Positions 45,412-52,027 of a DNA stretch of 64,000 bases are shown one piece after another. Position 1 is the stretch's first letter. Every line of letters begins with the position of its first letter. A program made the position numbers and the translations under genes. This DNA is from Microbacterium sp. (GTDB lineage: Bacteria > Actinomycetota > Actinomycetes > Actinomycetales > Microbacteriaceae): the NCBI RefSeq assembly GCF_031180975.1, contig NZ_JAPSLI010000010.1, positions 93,043 to 157,042 on the forward strand, written 5' to 3'. The notes under the pieces were generated by a model. That model worked only from the letters and a program-made list of their open reading frames with translations. It was not told the origin of the DNA and did no database searches.

Positions 45412-45730
45412 CCACTCCTTCCGGGACCGCCTTCCACTCTAACCGAGCCCACCGACTCCCCCGTCCCGCACCCTTCCCCCACCGTTGAGCGAGGCGCACC
45501 CCGCTGAGCCAGCACCCCTTCCTTCCGGTCGTTGAGGCGCAAAGCCCCGAGACGAAACGCCTTTCCTCCCGGTCGTTGAGCGGGGGCAACGCCCCGAGAC
45601 GAAACACCTTCCCTTCCGGTCGTTGAGCGAGGCGCGAAGCCCCGAGACGAAACGCCCCTCCTTCCGGCCGTTGAGCGAGACGCGAAGCCCCGAGACGAAA
45701 CGCCCCTCCTTCCGGCCGTTGAGCGAGGGG

Positions 45731-45812
45731 CAGAGCCCCGAGACGAAACGCCACTGTTTCACGTGAAACGCCGCCGCACGCCCCCTCACGTGTTCGTCGT
45801 TTCGTCTCGCTC
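45731..45812. repeat. 82-bp exact direct duplication carrying parS (copy 1)
   Basis: Bases 45731-45812 are repeated without change at 45969-46050. Each copy holds the end of a forward family-1 repeat, a parS site (TGTTTCACGTGAAACG) and the beginning of a reverse family-1 repeat. Confidence 0.9.
45755..45770. other. parS: parS site 2
   Basis: TGTTTCACGTGAAACG, 15 of 16 consensus bases, inside the first copy of the 82-bp duplication. Confidence 0.93.
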
Positions 45813-45869
45813 CGCTCGCTCAACGACCACCACGCCCCTCGGTCGTTGAGCCCCGGGGCGAAACGACGA

Positions 45870-45885
45870 TGTTTCACGTGAAACC
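45870..45885. other. parS: parS site 3
   Basis: TGTTTCACGTGAAACC, 15 of 16 consensus bases. Confidence 0.92.
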
Positions 45886-45968
45886 GCGTAGTCCACTCGC
45901 TAGATCGTCGTTTCGTCTCGCTCCGCTCGCTCAACGACCGCTACGCCCCTCGGTCGTTGAGCGAGCGG

Positions 45969-46050
45969 CAGAGCCCCGAGACGAAACGCCACTGTTTCAC
46001 GTGAAACGCCGCCGCACGCCCCCTCACGTGTTCGTCGTTTCGTCTCGCTC
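45969..46050. repeat. 82-bp exact direct duplication carrying parS (copy 2)
   Basis: Identical to 45731-45812, offset 238 bases. The complete identity in a region of otherwise diverged repeats suggests a recent duplication or gene-conversion event. Confidence 0.9.
45993..46008. other. parS: parS site 4
   Basis: TGTTTCACGTGAAACG, 15 of 16 consensus bases, inside the second copy of the duplication. Confidence 0.93.
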
Positions 46051-46104
46051 GCTCAACCACCGCCACATCCCTCGGTCATCGAGCCCCGAGACGAAAAACG
46101 CGCG

Positions 46105-46120
46105 CGTTTCACGTGAAACA
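46105..46120. other. parS: parS site 5
   Basis: CGTTTCACGTGAAACA, 15 of 16 consensus bases, 38 bases before the GIY-YIG gene start. Confidence 0.92.
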
Positions 46121-46157
46121 CAACGGTAGTGTCCGAGGCCCTCCCTACAGTTCCCGC

Positions 46158-46466
46158 ATGATCGGCTACACCTACATCCTGCGTTGCTCCGACGGCACCT
46201 TCTACGTCGGCAGCACCAACGACCTCGCCCGCCGGATCGAGACCCACGCACAGGGCCTCGGCAGCGAGTACACCTCAACTCGACTGCCTGTAGAACTGGT
46301 CTGGTTCGAGGAGTTCTCTCGCGTCGACGAGGCATTCCGCTGGGAGAAGCGCATCCAGGGATGGAGCCATGCGAAACGTCAGGAGTTCATCAACGGAGGC
46401 CTTGACGCCGTCAAAGGCTGGAGCGCCCGCGAGCGGGCACAGCGGAAGGCTGCTGCAGATCGTTGA
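46158..46466 (+). CDS. GIY-YIG nuclease-domain protein (YhbQ/UPF0213 type)
   Basis: A 102-residue single-domain protein: MIGYTYILRCSDGTFYVGST with the GIY-YIG variant Y-T-Y...F-Y-V-G, NDLARRIETHAQG, the conserved Tyr-Thr-Ser in EYTSTRLPVELVWFEEF, and EAFRWEKRIQGWSHAKRQ, where Glu is the usual metal ligand. Such proteins may process DNA or RNA structures; function is not settled. No ribosome site is seen, but TACAGT lies seven bases before the ATG, which suggests a leaderless mRNA. It is the only plus-strand gene among the minus-strand parAB-rpmH genes and stands inside the parS/repeat cluster. Confidence 0.85.
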   Translation: MIGYTYILRCSDGTFYVGSTNDLARRIETHAQGLGSEYTSTRLPVELVWFEEFSRVDEAFRWEKRIQGWSHAKRQEFINGGLDAVKGWSARERAQRKAAADR

Positions 46467-46635
46467 GTCACGACCGCGCCACGAGACGAACGGTGTGAGG
46501 CGCCGCGTTTCGTTTCGTCGCTACGCTCTTCGCTCAACGACCGGGTTTGACTCCATCTCAATGATCCGCGGTGCAATGTTTCACGTGAAACGCAGCCGCG
46601 TTTCGTCTCGTCGCTACGCTCCTCGCTCAACGACC
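46459..46635. repeat. Family-1 repeats downstream of the GIY-YIG gene
   Basis: A degenerate forward copy (about 46459-46492) and two reverse copies (46506-46542 and 46600-46635) occupy most of the 263-base gap between the convergent GIY-YIG and rsmG genes. Two parS sites lie within or beside them. Confidence 0.75.
46577..46592. other. parS: parS site 6
   Basis: TGTTTCACGTGAAACG, 15 of 16 consensus bases. Confidence 0.93.
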
Positions 46636-46697
46636 AAGTTGACCTTTGCGTTTTTTCTCGCCACTTCGCCCGCCCGCGCCGAAGGACCGTATCGCGA

Positions 46698-46713
46698 TGT
46701 TTCACGTGAAACG
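46698..46713. other. parS: parS site 7
   Basis: TGTTTCACGTGAAACG, 15 of 16 consensus bases, 17 bases past the rsmG stop. Confidence 0.93.
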
Positions 46714-46729
46714 CGGCAACGCGCCTGGC

Positions 46730-47365
46730 TCAGCGACCGGGGATACGGACGCGGGCGCGAACCACACGGGTGGTCTCGCTGAGCAGGCCCTCCCCGAGGA
46801 CCTCGACGGTGACGTCGGTCACCTTGAACTTCTTCAGCACCTTCTGCGCGGCCTCGATCTCGGTGGGCACGTTATGGCCCTTGAGGAGGATCAGCTCACC
46901 GGCATCCTTCACCAGCGGCGCGGTGATCGGAATGAGCGTCCGCATCGCACTCACCGCGCGTGCCGTCACCACGTCGAACTCGAGTCCGACGTCTTCCGCG
47001 CGCGCCCGCATGACAGTGACGTTGTCCAATCCCAGCGCGTCGACCTGCTCATTGAGCCAGCTGACGCGACGGTCCATCGGCTCGATCAGGGTGAACCGTA
47101 CATCGGGGCGTGCAATCGCCAACACCAGACCGGGCAGACCGGCACCCGATCCCACATCCGCCACCGAGCCGTGGAACAACCGAGCCGCGATCGCCGAGTT
47201 GAGGATGTGTCGCGTCCAGAGCCGCGGGAGCTCCAGCGGACCGATCAGCCCCCGCAGTTCGCCTTCCGCGGCGAGGGATGCAGTGTACTGGCGCGCCACG
47301 TCGAGACGGTCGCCGAACACCTGAGCCGCGACGGCGGGTTCGAGTTCAACGGGGGAGTCTGACAT
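46730..47365 (-). CDS. rsmG: 16S rRNA (guanine-527-N7)-methyltransferase RsmG
   Basis: A 211-residue Rossmann-fold enzyme that methylates G527 of 16S rRNA with SAM. The signature LWTRHILNSAIAARLF, the SAM loop VADVGSGAGLPGLVLAIARP, FTLIEPMDRRVSWLNEQVDALG and VVTARAVSAM are present. Loss of this gene commonly gives low-level streptomycin resistance; the sequence here looks intact. It follows jag with a 136-base gap that holds a family-1 repeat, a 25-bp tandem repeat and parS site 8. Confidence 0.96.
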   Translation of the reverse strand: MSDSPVELEPAVAAQVFGDRLDVARQYTASLAAEGELRGLIGPLELPRLWTRHILNSAIAARLFHGSVADVGSGAGLPGLVLAIARPDVRFTLIEPMDRRVSWLNEQVDALGLDNVTVMRARAEDVGLEFDVVTARAVSAMRTLIPITAPLVKDAGELILLKGHNVPTEIEAAQKVLKKFKVTDVTVEVLGEGLLSETTRVVRARVRIPGR

Positions 47366-47387
47366 GGGTTCCTCCGAGTATTGGACC

Positions 47388-47469
47388 GTTTCGTCTCGCT
47401 GCGCTCGCTCAACGACCGGGGAGTGGCGCTCGCTGCACGACCGGGGAGTGGCGCTCGCTGCACGACCGG
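47388..47469. repeat. Reverse family-1 repeat followed by a 25-bp tandem repeat
   Basis: GTTTCGTCTCGC...CAACGACC spans 47388-47417. It runs into 2.3 copies of a 25-base unit starting CGACCGGGGAGTGG (47413-47469). The region separates rsmG from jag and precedes parS site 8. Confidence 0.8.
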
Positions 47470-47483
47470 AAGCCGATCACGGC

Positions 47484-47499
47484 CGCTTCACGTGAAACA
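47484..47499. other. parS: parS site 8 (degenerate)
   Basis: CGCTTCACGTGAAACA, 14 of 16 consensus bases, three bases past the jag stop codon. Confidence 0.8.
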
Positions 47500-47501
47500 T
47501 C

Positions 47502-47990
47502 TCAGTGGCGAGAGATCACCGTGTGGCGATCAGCGCCTTCACCGTAGGACTCGGACACCAGTCCACGCTCGGAGACGATGTCGTGGACGAGCTTGCGCTC
47601 GTAGCTGGACATCGCCGGCAGCGAAGCCTGCGAAGCGCCCTCGTCGAGCTTGGCGACGGCCGCGTTCACGAGCGCCTCCAACTGGCGACGACGGGTGTCG
47701 CGCGACCCGCCGATGTCCAGGATCAGTCGAGAGAACGACCCGGTCTTGCTCTGCACCGCCAGGCGCGTGAGCTCCTGCAGGGCCTGCACGGTGTCGGGCG
47801 CCGACAGCACCGACAGGCCGTCGCCGTCGGCTTCGACCGAGACATAGGCGCGACCCTGTCGCACATCCAGTGTCAGATCCCCGTCGATGTCAGCGATGTC
47901 CAGCAGCTCCTCGATGAAGTCCGCCGCGATGTCGCCCTCGCGCTCCAGGTCTTCCACCGATGGCTCGGTCCGCACGTTGTCAACGCTCAC
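47502..47990 (-). CDS. jag: Jag/KhpB-like RNA-binding protein (KH-R3H)
   Basis: A 162-residue protein encoded with yidC, as in most Gram-positives. A KH-like domain (about 45-95, VRQGRAYVSVEADGDGLSVL, APDTVQALQELTRLAVQ) is followed by an R3H domain with LPAMSSYERKLVHDIVSE and the ending SYGEGADRHTVISRH. The N-terminal Jag_N domain of Firmicutes proteins is missing. It probably binds RNA and links translation to membrane-protein insertion or cell-wall synthesis. Its start overlaps the yidC stop. Confidence 0.92.
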   Translation of the reverse strand: MSVDNVRTEPSVEDLEREGDIAADFIEELLDIADIDGDLTLDVRQGRAYVSVEADGDGLSVLSAPDTVQALQELTRLAVQSKTGSFSRLILDIGGSRDTRRRQLEALVNAAVAKLDEGASQASLPAMSSYERKLVHDIVSERGLVSESYGEGADRHTVISRH

Positions 47991-49057
47991 GCGCCGCTCC
48001 CCTTCTTCTTCGCCCGCTTCTTGCCGATGGGCTGCTCACGCTTCGGCGCCGTCGCCTTCGCGCGCTCCGCCTCTTCCAGCTTGCGGCGCTGCTCTTCCTC
48101 ATACACCGAGATCGGCACGACCTTGCCCTCGGAGTTGATGGCCTTCCCCTTGCGAGCCAGGCGCTCCTCGCGGGCCTTGGCGGCCTCGGAACCGGGGGTC
48201 GGCATCTCGCGGATGACGAGGAACTGCTGCCCCATGGTCCACAGGTTGGAGATGAACCAGTAGATGACGACGCCGAGCGGGAAGAACACACCCGAGAAGA
48301 TGAAGCCCAGCGGCAGCACGTAGAGCATGATCTTCTGCATCTGGTACGCCTGGCCGGTCTTGGCCTCGGGGGACAGGTTCTTCGAGATGATCTGCAGCTG
48401 GGTGATGAACTGCGACACGATCATCAGCACGACCAGCACGGCGAGGATCGTGATCGCCAGGGCGTTCTGGTTCTCCCATGCCACGCTGAGGGTCTCGTGC
48501 AACGAGACGCTGCCGAACAGCTTCGCGTCGTAGAACTCGCGGGTCAGCTCGTTGTTGAGCAGGCCGACGCCGCTGAAGTCGGGGTTGTCGCGGATCTTCT
48601 GGACATCCACCAGCACGCTGTACAGCGAGAAGAAGATCGGCATCTGCACGAGCAGCGGAAGGCAGCTGGACATCGGCGTCGTGCCGTGCTTCTTGTACAG
48701 CGCCATCGTCTCGCGGCTCATCGCCTCTCGAGAGAGCTGATCGCGCTTGCCCTTGTACTTCTCCTGAACTTTTCGCAGCTCAGGAGCGATTTCCATCATC
48801 TTCCGCTGGCTCTTGATCTGCTTCACGAACAGCGGGAACACCGCGGCACGCACCACGATCACCAGACCGACGATCGACAGCACCCAGGTGATGCCGGCAG
48901 CTGCCGGCATGCCCATCAGCGTCAGCAGAGCGTGCCACGCGACGAGGATCAGCTCCACGACCCACTTGAGCGGCCACAGGATCAGGCCGAACAGGTCGAA
49001 GCCGCCGCCGGACGGGGCAGGTGTTGAGGTGCTTGCGAGCAGAAGGTCAAGACCCAC
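47987..49057 (-). CDS. yidC: Membrane protein insertase YidC (Oxa1)
   Basis: A 356-residue insertase with five to six hydrophobic segments: FDLFGLILWPLKWVVELILV, WVLSIVGLVIVVRAAVFPLF, CLPLLVQMPIFFSLYSVLVD and the pair near residue 220-275. The hydrophilic groove residue is expected to be the Arg in VVRAAVFPLF. PELRKVQEKYKGKRDQLSREA is the cytoplasmic coiled-coil loop. The basic C-terminal tail, ending KKRAKKKGSGA, contacts ribosomes. The length is typical for actinobacteria. Confidence 0.95.
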   Translation of the reverse strand: MGLDLLLASTSTPAPSGGGFDLFGLILWPLKWVVELILVAWHALLTLMGMPAAAGITWVLSIVGLVIVVRAAVFPLFVKQIKSQRKMMEIAPELRKVQEKYKGKRDQLSREAMSRETMALYKKHGTTPMSSCLPLLVQMPIFFSLYSVLVDVQKIRDNPDFSGVGLLNNELTREFYDAKLFGSVSLHETLSVAWENQNALAITILAVLVVLMIVSQFITQLQIISKNLSPEAKTGQAYQMQKIMLYVLPLGFIFSGVFFPLGVVIYWFISNLWTMGQQFLVIREMPTPGSEAAKAREERLARKGKAINSEGKVVPISVYEEEQRRKLEEAERAKATAPKREQPIGKKRAKKKGSGA

Positions 49058-49060
49058 TGT

Positions 49061-49411
49061 TCAGTCCTTTCGAGCAGGTACGACGAACCCGCGGGGGGTC
49101 AGGTCGTATCGGAAGTGAGCGTGCGGACGGACGTCGTCGACGCCGCCTTTGCTCCACGGGTTGCATCGCAGAACGCGCCAGGCCGAGAGCACCGCTCCCC
49201 GCACAGCACCATGCTGCTGAACCGCCCCTACAGCGTACGCCGAGCAGGACGGGTAATACCTGCACACGTCCCCGTACAGCGGGGAGATCACGGCGCGATA
49301 GGCGACGAGGAACGCCAAGACGGCGTTGCGGGGGAGCAGCGGGATGCTGCGGGGCAGATCCTTCGCCCGGATGCCGGCGGCGCCGAACGCATACGACGGC
49401 AGCGCGCTCAT
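49061..49411 (-). CDS. yidD: Membrane protein insertion efficiency factor YidD
   Basis: A 116-residue protein of the YidD family. The core reads AYRAVISPLYGDVCRYYPSCSAYAVGAVQQHG and LRCNPWSKGGVDDVRP (both conserved Cys clusters intact), preceded by an amphipathic N-terminus. The start overlaps the rnpA stop by 4 bases and it ends three bases before yidC, in the standard rpmH-rnpA-yidD-yidC order. Confidence 0.94.
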   Translation of the reverse strand: MSALPSYAFGAAGIRAKDLPRSIPLLPRNAVLAFLVAYRAVISPLYGDVCRYYPSCSAYAVGAVQQHGAVRGAVLSAWRVLRCNPWSKGGVDDVRPHAHFRYDLTPRGFVVPARKD

Positions 49412-49758
49412 GAACGGTCCGGCCCGGGCGCGAGCCGATTCAGGCAGCGGGCCACATCGGCGCGCAGCTGCGCGAAATCGGCGGCCGCAGACGCAGGAAG
49501 GGCACGGATGACGACATCCGTGCCCTGAGGAACCGTGTCACGGAACTCCGCGCAGACCGCCTTGAGGCGACGGCGAACGGTGTTGCGAACCACAGCGGTT
49601 CCTACCTGCTTGCTGATGATGAACCCGAACCGGGGTGCCCGATCATCCGTCGTGGTCAGCAGTGAGGTGACCAGACGGGCGCCGCCGCACCGCTGTCCGC
49701 GTCGGACCACCTGTCGGTAGTCGTCGCCGCGGGTGAGACGGTTCGGCCGCGCGAGCAC
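49408..49758 (-). CDS. rnpA: Ribonuclease P protein component
   Basis: A 116-residue basic protein that assists RNase P RNA in maturing tRNA 5' ends. It begins MLARPNRLTRGDDYRQVVRR from a GTG, contains FGFIISKQVGTAVVRNTVRRRLK (the RNR signature) and RALPASAAADFAQLRADV. It follows rpmH by six bases. Confidence 0.95.
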   Translation of the reverse strand: MLARPNRLTRGDDYRQVVRRGQRCGGARLVTSLLTTTDDRAPRFGFIISKQVGTAVVRNTVRRRLKAVCAEFRDTVPQGTDVVIRALPASAAADFAQLRADVARCLNRLAPGPDRS

Positions 49759-49764
49759 AGGGGG

Positions 49765-49902
49765 TTACGCCGAGAGTTCGGTGCGACCCTTCGCACGGCG
49801 TGCCGACAGGATGGCGCGGCCGGCGCGGGTGCGCATGCGAGCACGGAAACCGTGCTTCTTGGCGCGACGACGGTTGTTGGGCTGGAAGGTGCGCTTGCTC
49901 AT
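49765..49902 (-). CDS. rpmH: 50S ribosomal protein L34
   Basis: A 45-residue protein: [20 protein letters not shown], then [20 protein letters not shown] and TELSA. This is the complete L34 sequence pattern ([21 protein letters not shown]). It is the first gene of the minus-strand rpmH-rnpA-yidD-yidC-jag unit and diverges from dnaA. Confidence 0.97.
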   Translation of the reverse strand: MSKRTFQPNNRRRAKKHGFRARMRTRAGRAILSARRAKGRTELSA

Positions 49903-49952
49903 GGAATCACTCCGGAAATGGTTGTCACCGGGGCTGTTTCATCCGGAGACAG

Positions 49953-49980
49953 GGGGTATCTGCCAAAAGGCATAAGTCAA
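49953..49980 (-). promoter_or_regulatory. rpmH promoter
   Basis: On the minus strand TTGACT (49980-49975) and TACCCC (49958-49953) are separated by 16 bases, about 50 bases upstream of the rpmH ATG. It is in the 343-base rpmH-dnaA gap, which otherwise holds two DnaA boxes and the dnaA promoter. Confidence 0.55.
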
Positions 49981-50062
49981 CCGATTAAGGGTACGACCTG
50001 GTTCGGCGCAGGGCAAATCCGCCGCCCGATGCCTCGACGCACCGGCGACTTGCGCACAGCCA

Positions 50063-50071
50063 TTATCCACA
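50063..50071 (+). promoter_or_regulatory. DnaA box in the rpmH-dnaA gap
   Basis: TTATCCACA, a perfect DnaA box. Confidence 0.85.
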
Positions 50072-50123
50072 ACTGTGGAGACGAGACGTCATCGCGACAC
50101 ACCCGCGTCGTTCCGCGGGCGGC

Positions 50124-50152
50124 TTGCCGAACTCCCCGGTGGTGACTACCGT
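50124..50152 (+). promoter_or_regulatory. dnaA promoter
   Basis: TTGCCG (50124-50129) and TACCGT (50147-50152) are spaced by 17 bases. The expected start point near 50159 lies just before the DnaA box at 50164-50172, so DnaA probably represses its own gene. Confidence 0.6.
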
Positions 50153-50163
50153 GGCATCGGACG

Positions 50164-50172
50164 TTATCCACA
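50164..50172 (+). promoter_or_regulatory. DnaA box at the dnaA transcription start
   Basis: TTATCCACA, a perfect box, about 12 bases past the -10 of the dnaA promoter. A weaker CTTTCCACA follows at 50199-50207. Confidence 0.85.
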
Positions 50173-50245
50173 GGGGAAAGCCGCTCGCCGCGCGCGACCT
50201 TTCCACAGGGCGCCACCCACCCCCGAACACCACAGCCGGAGCACC

Positions 50246-51637
50246 ATGACCTCTGAAGCCCAGCCCGACGTGCCGATCTGGTCGACGGTGCTGGAGCGCC
50301 TCTCCGCGGACGAGCGCGTCACTCCTCAGCTGCACGGGTTCATCAGCCTGGTCGTGCCCGCCGGCGTGATGGGCGGAGTCCTGTATCTCGACGTGCCCAA
50401 CGACCTCACCGCGGCGCAGATCAACAAGCGTCTCCGCCTTCCCCTCATGGAGGCGCTCTCCACCATCGGAGACGAGGTCACCTCGTACCGCACGGTCGTG
50501 AACCACGAACTCGCCGACCAGCCGATCGCCCCGATCTCGGTCCCCGACTTCGCCTCGGAACCCGCCCGTGTCGAGTCGCCTATGGAGCAGCAGTCCGCAC
50601 CGGTGCGGCACGAGTCGCGCCTGAACCCGAAGTACACCTTCGACAACTTCGTCATCGGCCAGTCCAACCGCTTCGCGCACGCCGCAGCCGTCGCCGTAGC
50701 CGAGGCGCCGGCCAAGGCGTACAACCCGCTGTTCATCTACGGCGACTCCGGTCTGGGAAAAACGCACCTGTTGCACGCGATCGGTGACTACGCGCAGTCG
50801 CTGTACGCCGGTGTCAAGGTGCGCTACGTCTCGAGCGAGGAGTTCACGAACGACTTCATCAACTCGATCGCCAACAACCGGGGCGCCGCATTCCAGAGCC
50901 GGTACCGCGAAGTCGACATCCTGCTCATCGACGACATCCAGTTCCTGCAGGGTCGAGCCGAGACGCAGGAGGCGTTCTTCCACACCTTCAACCAGCTGCA
51001 CGACCACAACAAGCAGGTCGTGATCACGAGCGACGTCGCACCCAAGCTGCTCACCGGATTCGAGGACCGGATGCGCAGCCGCTTCGAGTGGGGTCTGATC
51101 ACCGACGTGCAGGCGCCCGACCTCGAGACGCGCATCGCGATCCTCCGCAAGAAGGCGCAGAGCGAATCACTGCACATCCCCGACGAGGTGCTCGAGTACA
51201 TCGCGACGGTGGTCTCGTCCAACATCCGCGAACTCGAGGGCGCGCTGATCCGCGTCTCGGCGTTCGCCAGCCTGAACCGCTCCGCCCTGGACATCTCGCT
51301 CGCCCAGACCGTCCTGCGCGACATCGTCGACACCGCCGAAGACAACGTCGTCTCGCCGACCGACATCATCACGGCGACCGCGGCGTACTTCAAACTCACC
51401 GTCGACGACCTGTACGGCTCGAGCCGCTCGCAGCAGATCGCGACCGCCCGCCAGATCGCGATGTACCTCTGCCGGGAGCGCACCAGCCTGTCCCTTCCGA
51501 AGATCGGTCAGCTGTTCGGCAACCGCGACCACACCACGGTGATGTACGCCTACAAGAAGATCAGCGAGCTCATGAAGGAGCGGCGCTCGATCTACAACCA
51601 GGTGACCGAGATCACCACCCAGATCGGCCGTCGCTGA
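50246..51637 (+). CDS. dnaA: Chromosomal replication initiator DnaA
   Basis: A 463-residue initiator that binds DnaA boxes and opens oriC. Domain I (about 1-80) starts MTSEAQPDVPIWSTVLERLS. A short linker precedes the AAA+ domain with YTFDNFVIGQSNRFAHAAA, Walker A YGDSGLGKTHLLHAIG and Walker B ILLIDDIQFLQG. Domain IV has LCRERTSLSLPKIGQLFGNRDHTTVMYAY, shown here in two blocks in the sequence, the box-recognition helix. The ATG at 50246 is chosen because the upstream frame crosses the promoter and DnaA boxes. The linker domain is short compared with Streptomyces DnaA. Confidence 0.98.
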   Translation: MTSEAQPDVPIWSTVLERLSADERVTPQLHGFISLVVPAGVMGGVLYLDVPNDLTAAQINKRLRLPLMEALSTIGDEVTSYRTVVNHELADQPIAPISVPDFASEPARVESPMEQQSAPVRHESRLNPKYTFDNFVIGQSNRFAHAAAVAVAEAPAKAYNPLFIYGDSGLGKTHLLHAIGDYAQSLYAGVKVRYVSSEEFTNDFINSIANNRGAAFQSRYREVDILLIDDIQFLQGRAETQEAFFHTFNQLHDHNKQVVITSDVAPKLLTGFEDRMRSRFEWGLITDVQAPDLETRIAILRKKAQSESLHIPDEVLEYIATVVSSNIRELEGALIRVSAFASLNRSALDISLAQTVLRDIVDTAEDNVVSPTDIITATAAYFKLTVDDLYGSSRSQQIATARQIAMYLCRERTSLSLPKIGQLFGNRDHTTVMYAYKKISELMKERRSIYNQVTEITTQIGRR

Positions 51638-52027
51638 CAGGGATCCGCCCGGTTTTCCGCATGGGTTGTGGATAACTTGTGGAAACTCCGCCTCGCGATG
51701 CCCTTCGGATGCCGGATGCTGTGGATAACTCCGCAGAGCAATGCGAAGGCGTGACACGCGTAAACCCGCGGATTCCTCAGGGATTCCACATCTGACACGC
51801 GTGTAGTTCCCTACAGCCGACTGATATCCACCGGGTTATCCACAGTATCCACAGCTGTTAACACCGTTAAGAGATCAATCTTCATGAAGGGCTCTCCGAT
51901 GACCGGAAGGGATGTGGACGGAACGGAGCTCGGCGGGACTGGCGCCCTCGCCGCGTACCACTAGCATGGGAAAGCCTGCAGTGGGTGCACTGCGCTGCAG
52001 GGGGTGAACGACAACGAGGGAGCGCCC
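51638..52027. other. oriC: Chromosomal replication origin oriC (dnaA-dnaN gap)
   Basis: This 390-base gap has DnaA boxes on both strands: TGTGGATAA at 51667-51675 and 51720-51728 (minus), TTATCCACA at 51836-51844 and GTATCCACA at 51845-51853 (plus), plus weaker ones such as TGTGGAAAC at 51678-51686. The AT-richer stretch 51853-51893 (GTTAACACCGTTAAGAGATC) is the best candidate for the unwinding element. TGACACGCGT is repeated at 51752-51761 and 51793-51802. The position between dnaA and dnaN is the usual actinobacterial origin. Confidence 0.9.
51939..51967 (+). promoter_or_regulatory. dnaN promoter
   Basis: CTGGCG (51939-51944) and TAGCAT (51962-51967) are 17 bases apart, with the expected start about 54 bases before the dnaN GTG. 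The -35 is a fair match only. Confidence 0.45.

Larger units (their letters stand above)
45481..46100. repeat. Cluster of family-1 inverted repeats around parS
   Basis: This 746-base gene-free stretch (45412-46157) is built from copies of the repeat GGTCGTTGAGCG...CGAGACGAAACG. Forward copies begin at 45527, 45571, 45618, 45666, 45714, 45841, 45952 and 46073; the first five form a tandem series with steps of 44-48 bases. Reverse copies (GTTTCGTCTCGC...CAACGACC) lie at 45799-45828, 45910-45939 and 46037-46061. Four parS sites are interspersed. No gene is seen. Confidence 0.88.

Noticed and set aside
45527..45760. Tandem family-1 repeats as a CRISPR array
   Set aside because: Steps of 44-48 bases look regular, but the repeats occupy nearly the whole period, leaving spacers of about 10 bases that are similar to each other; inverted copies follow.
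45412..46110. Small frames reading through the repeat cluster (for example a minus-strand frame at 45439-45789)
   Set aside because: They merely translate the tandem repeats (RFVSGLRASLNGRKEG-like units) and overlap parS sites.
50075..50245. dnaA start at 50075
   Set aside because: The frame crosses the dnaA promoter and a DnaA box and gives a non-homologous arginine-rich leader.
52004..52027. dnaN start at the GTG at 52004
   Set aside because: It adds eight residues not seen in DnaN; the GTG at 52028 has a good ribosome site and gives the family N-terminus.
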